Of a DNA stretch of 5,847 bases, positions 5,679 to 5,847 are shown in pieces. The notes under the pieces were generated by a model. It had not been told where the DNA came from and made no database searches. It saw only the letters and a program-made list of their open reading frames with translations. Source of the stretch: Defluviitaleaceae bacterium. GTDB taxonomy: Bacteria; Bacillota; Clostridia; Lachnospirales; WQUN01. Position 1 is the stretch's first letter; the number at the start of each line of letters is the position of its first letter. A program made the position numbers and the translations under genes. The stretch spans positions 1 through 5,847 of the forward strand of contig WRHA01000281.1 in NCBI GenBank assembly GCA_009783395.1, given 5' to 3'.

Positions 5679-5847
5679 ATGGACAACGAATTATTTTTAT
5701 TCGCGGATAAGCTCCGCGCACTGCGGGATGAAAAAGACACAACCAAATCCATTCTCAGCGACATCGAAAAGGAAATCGGTGACGTGGAATGGAAGCTGTC
5801 AGAAGCAATGGCGACCGCCGAGTGTTCAAATTTCACGCGCGGCGACA
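5679..5847 (+). CDS. Coiled-coil protein, N-terminal part only (hypothetical)
   Basis: The gene starts at ATG 5679, 13 nt after the helicase stop, with AAAGGA about 7 nt upstream, and runs off the right edge after 56 codons. The visible residues, from MDNELFLFADKLRALRDEKD onward, form a charged helix with heptad-like spacing (about 5-45), then AECSNFTRGD. This resembles small coiled-coil proteins found next to helicase and recombination genes in phages and clostridial ICEs, including Gp157-like proteins, but the diagnostic C-terminal part is missing. Its role is probably tied to DNA replication or recombination by context only. Confidence 0.8.
   Translation, partial: MDNELFLFADKLRALRDEKDTTKSILSDIEKEIGDVEWKLSEAMATAECSNFTRGD

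Overview
The window looks like part of an integrated mobile element (integrative and conjugative element or prophage-like) from a Bacillota, probably Clostridia, genome. This rests on moderate AT richness, Shine-Dalgarno sites (AGGAG, AGGTGA, AAGGGGGTG), sigma-A-like promoter boxes, and a gene set typical of accessory elements: a RepA-like AAA ATPase, an ImmA/IrrE metallopeptidase fused to a helix-turn-helix (HTH), a small DeoR-type HTH protein, a SNF2-like helicase, and the start of a small coiled-coil protein. No chromosomal housekeeping gene, tRNA, rRNA, transposase, integrase or CRISPR array is visible. The organism assignment is inferred, not proven.

Layout. Positions 1-48 hold short tandem repeats in exact 7-bp register; they lie just downstream of a minus-strand ATPase gene (49-1065). 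A divergent control region (about 1066-1310) separates it from the plus-strand ImmA/IrrE-HTH gene (1311-3191). Both genes have long open extensions into this region that would make them overlap. A near-consensus minus-strand promoter (TTGGCA, 17 bp, TATAAT) and good ribosome sites at internal starts argue that the extensions are not coding. The peptidase gene ends at a clean intrinsic terminator (3224-3248).

Positions 3249-3897 form a gene-poor, structure-rich stretch of about 650 bp with a direct repeat, several inverted repeats, a possible weak promoter and candidate hairpins. It ends with a perfect 11-bp inverted repeat (3827-3853) just upstream of the next gene. From 3898 a plus-strand operon runs off the window: DeoR-type HTH protein (3898-4272), SNF2-like helicase (4262-5665, overlapping by 11 bp) and a coiled-coil protein (5679 onward, cut by the window edge).

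How they may work together (inference). The ATPase and helicase operon look like DNA replication or processing modules. The peptidase-HTH protein and the small HTH protein look like regulators, by analogy with ImmA-type proteases that control ICE induction by cleaving a repressor. The most unusual points are the protease and DNA-binding domain in one chain, the 7-bp-register repeats at the end of the ATPase gene, and the structured 650-bp intergenic region.
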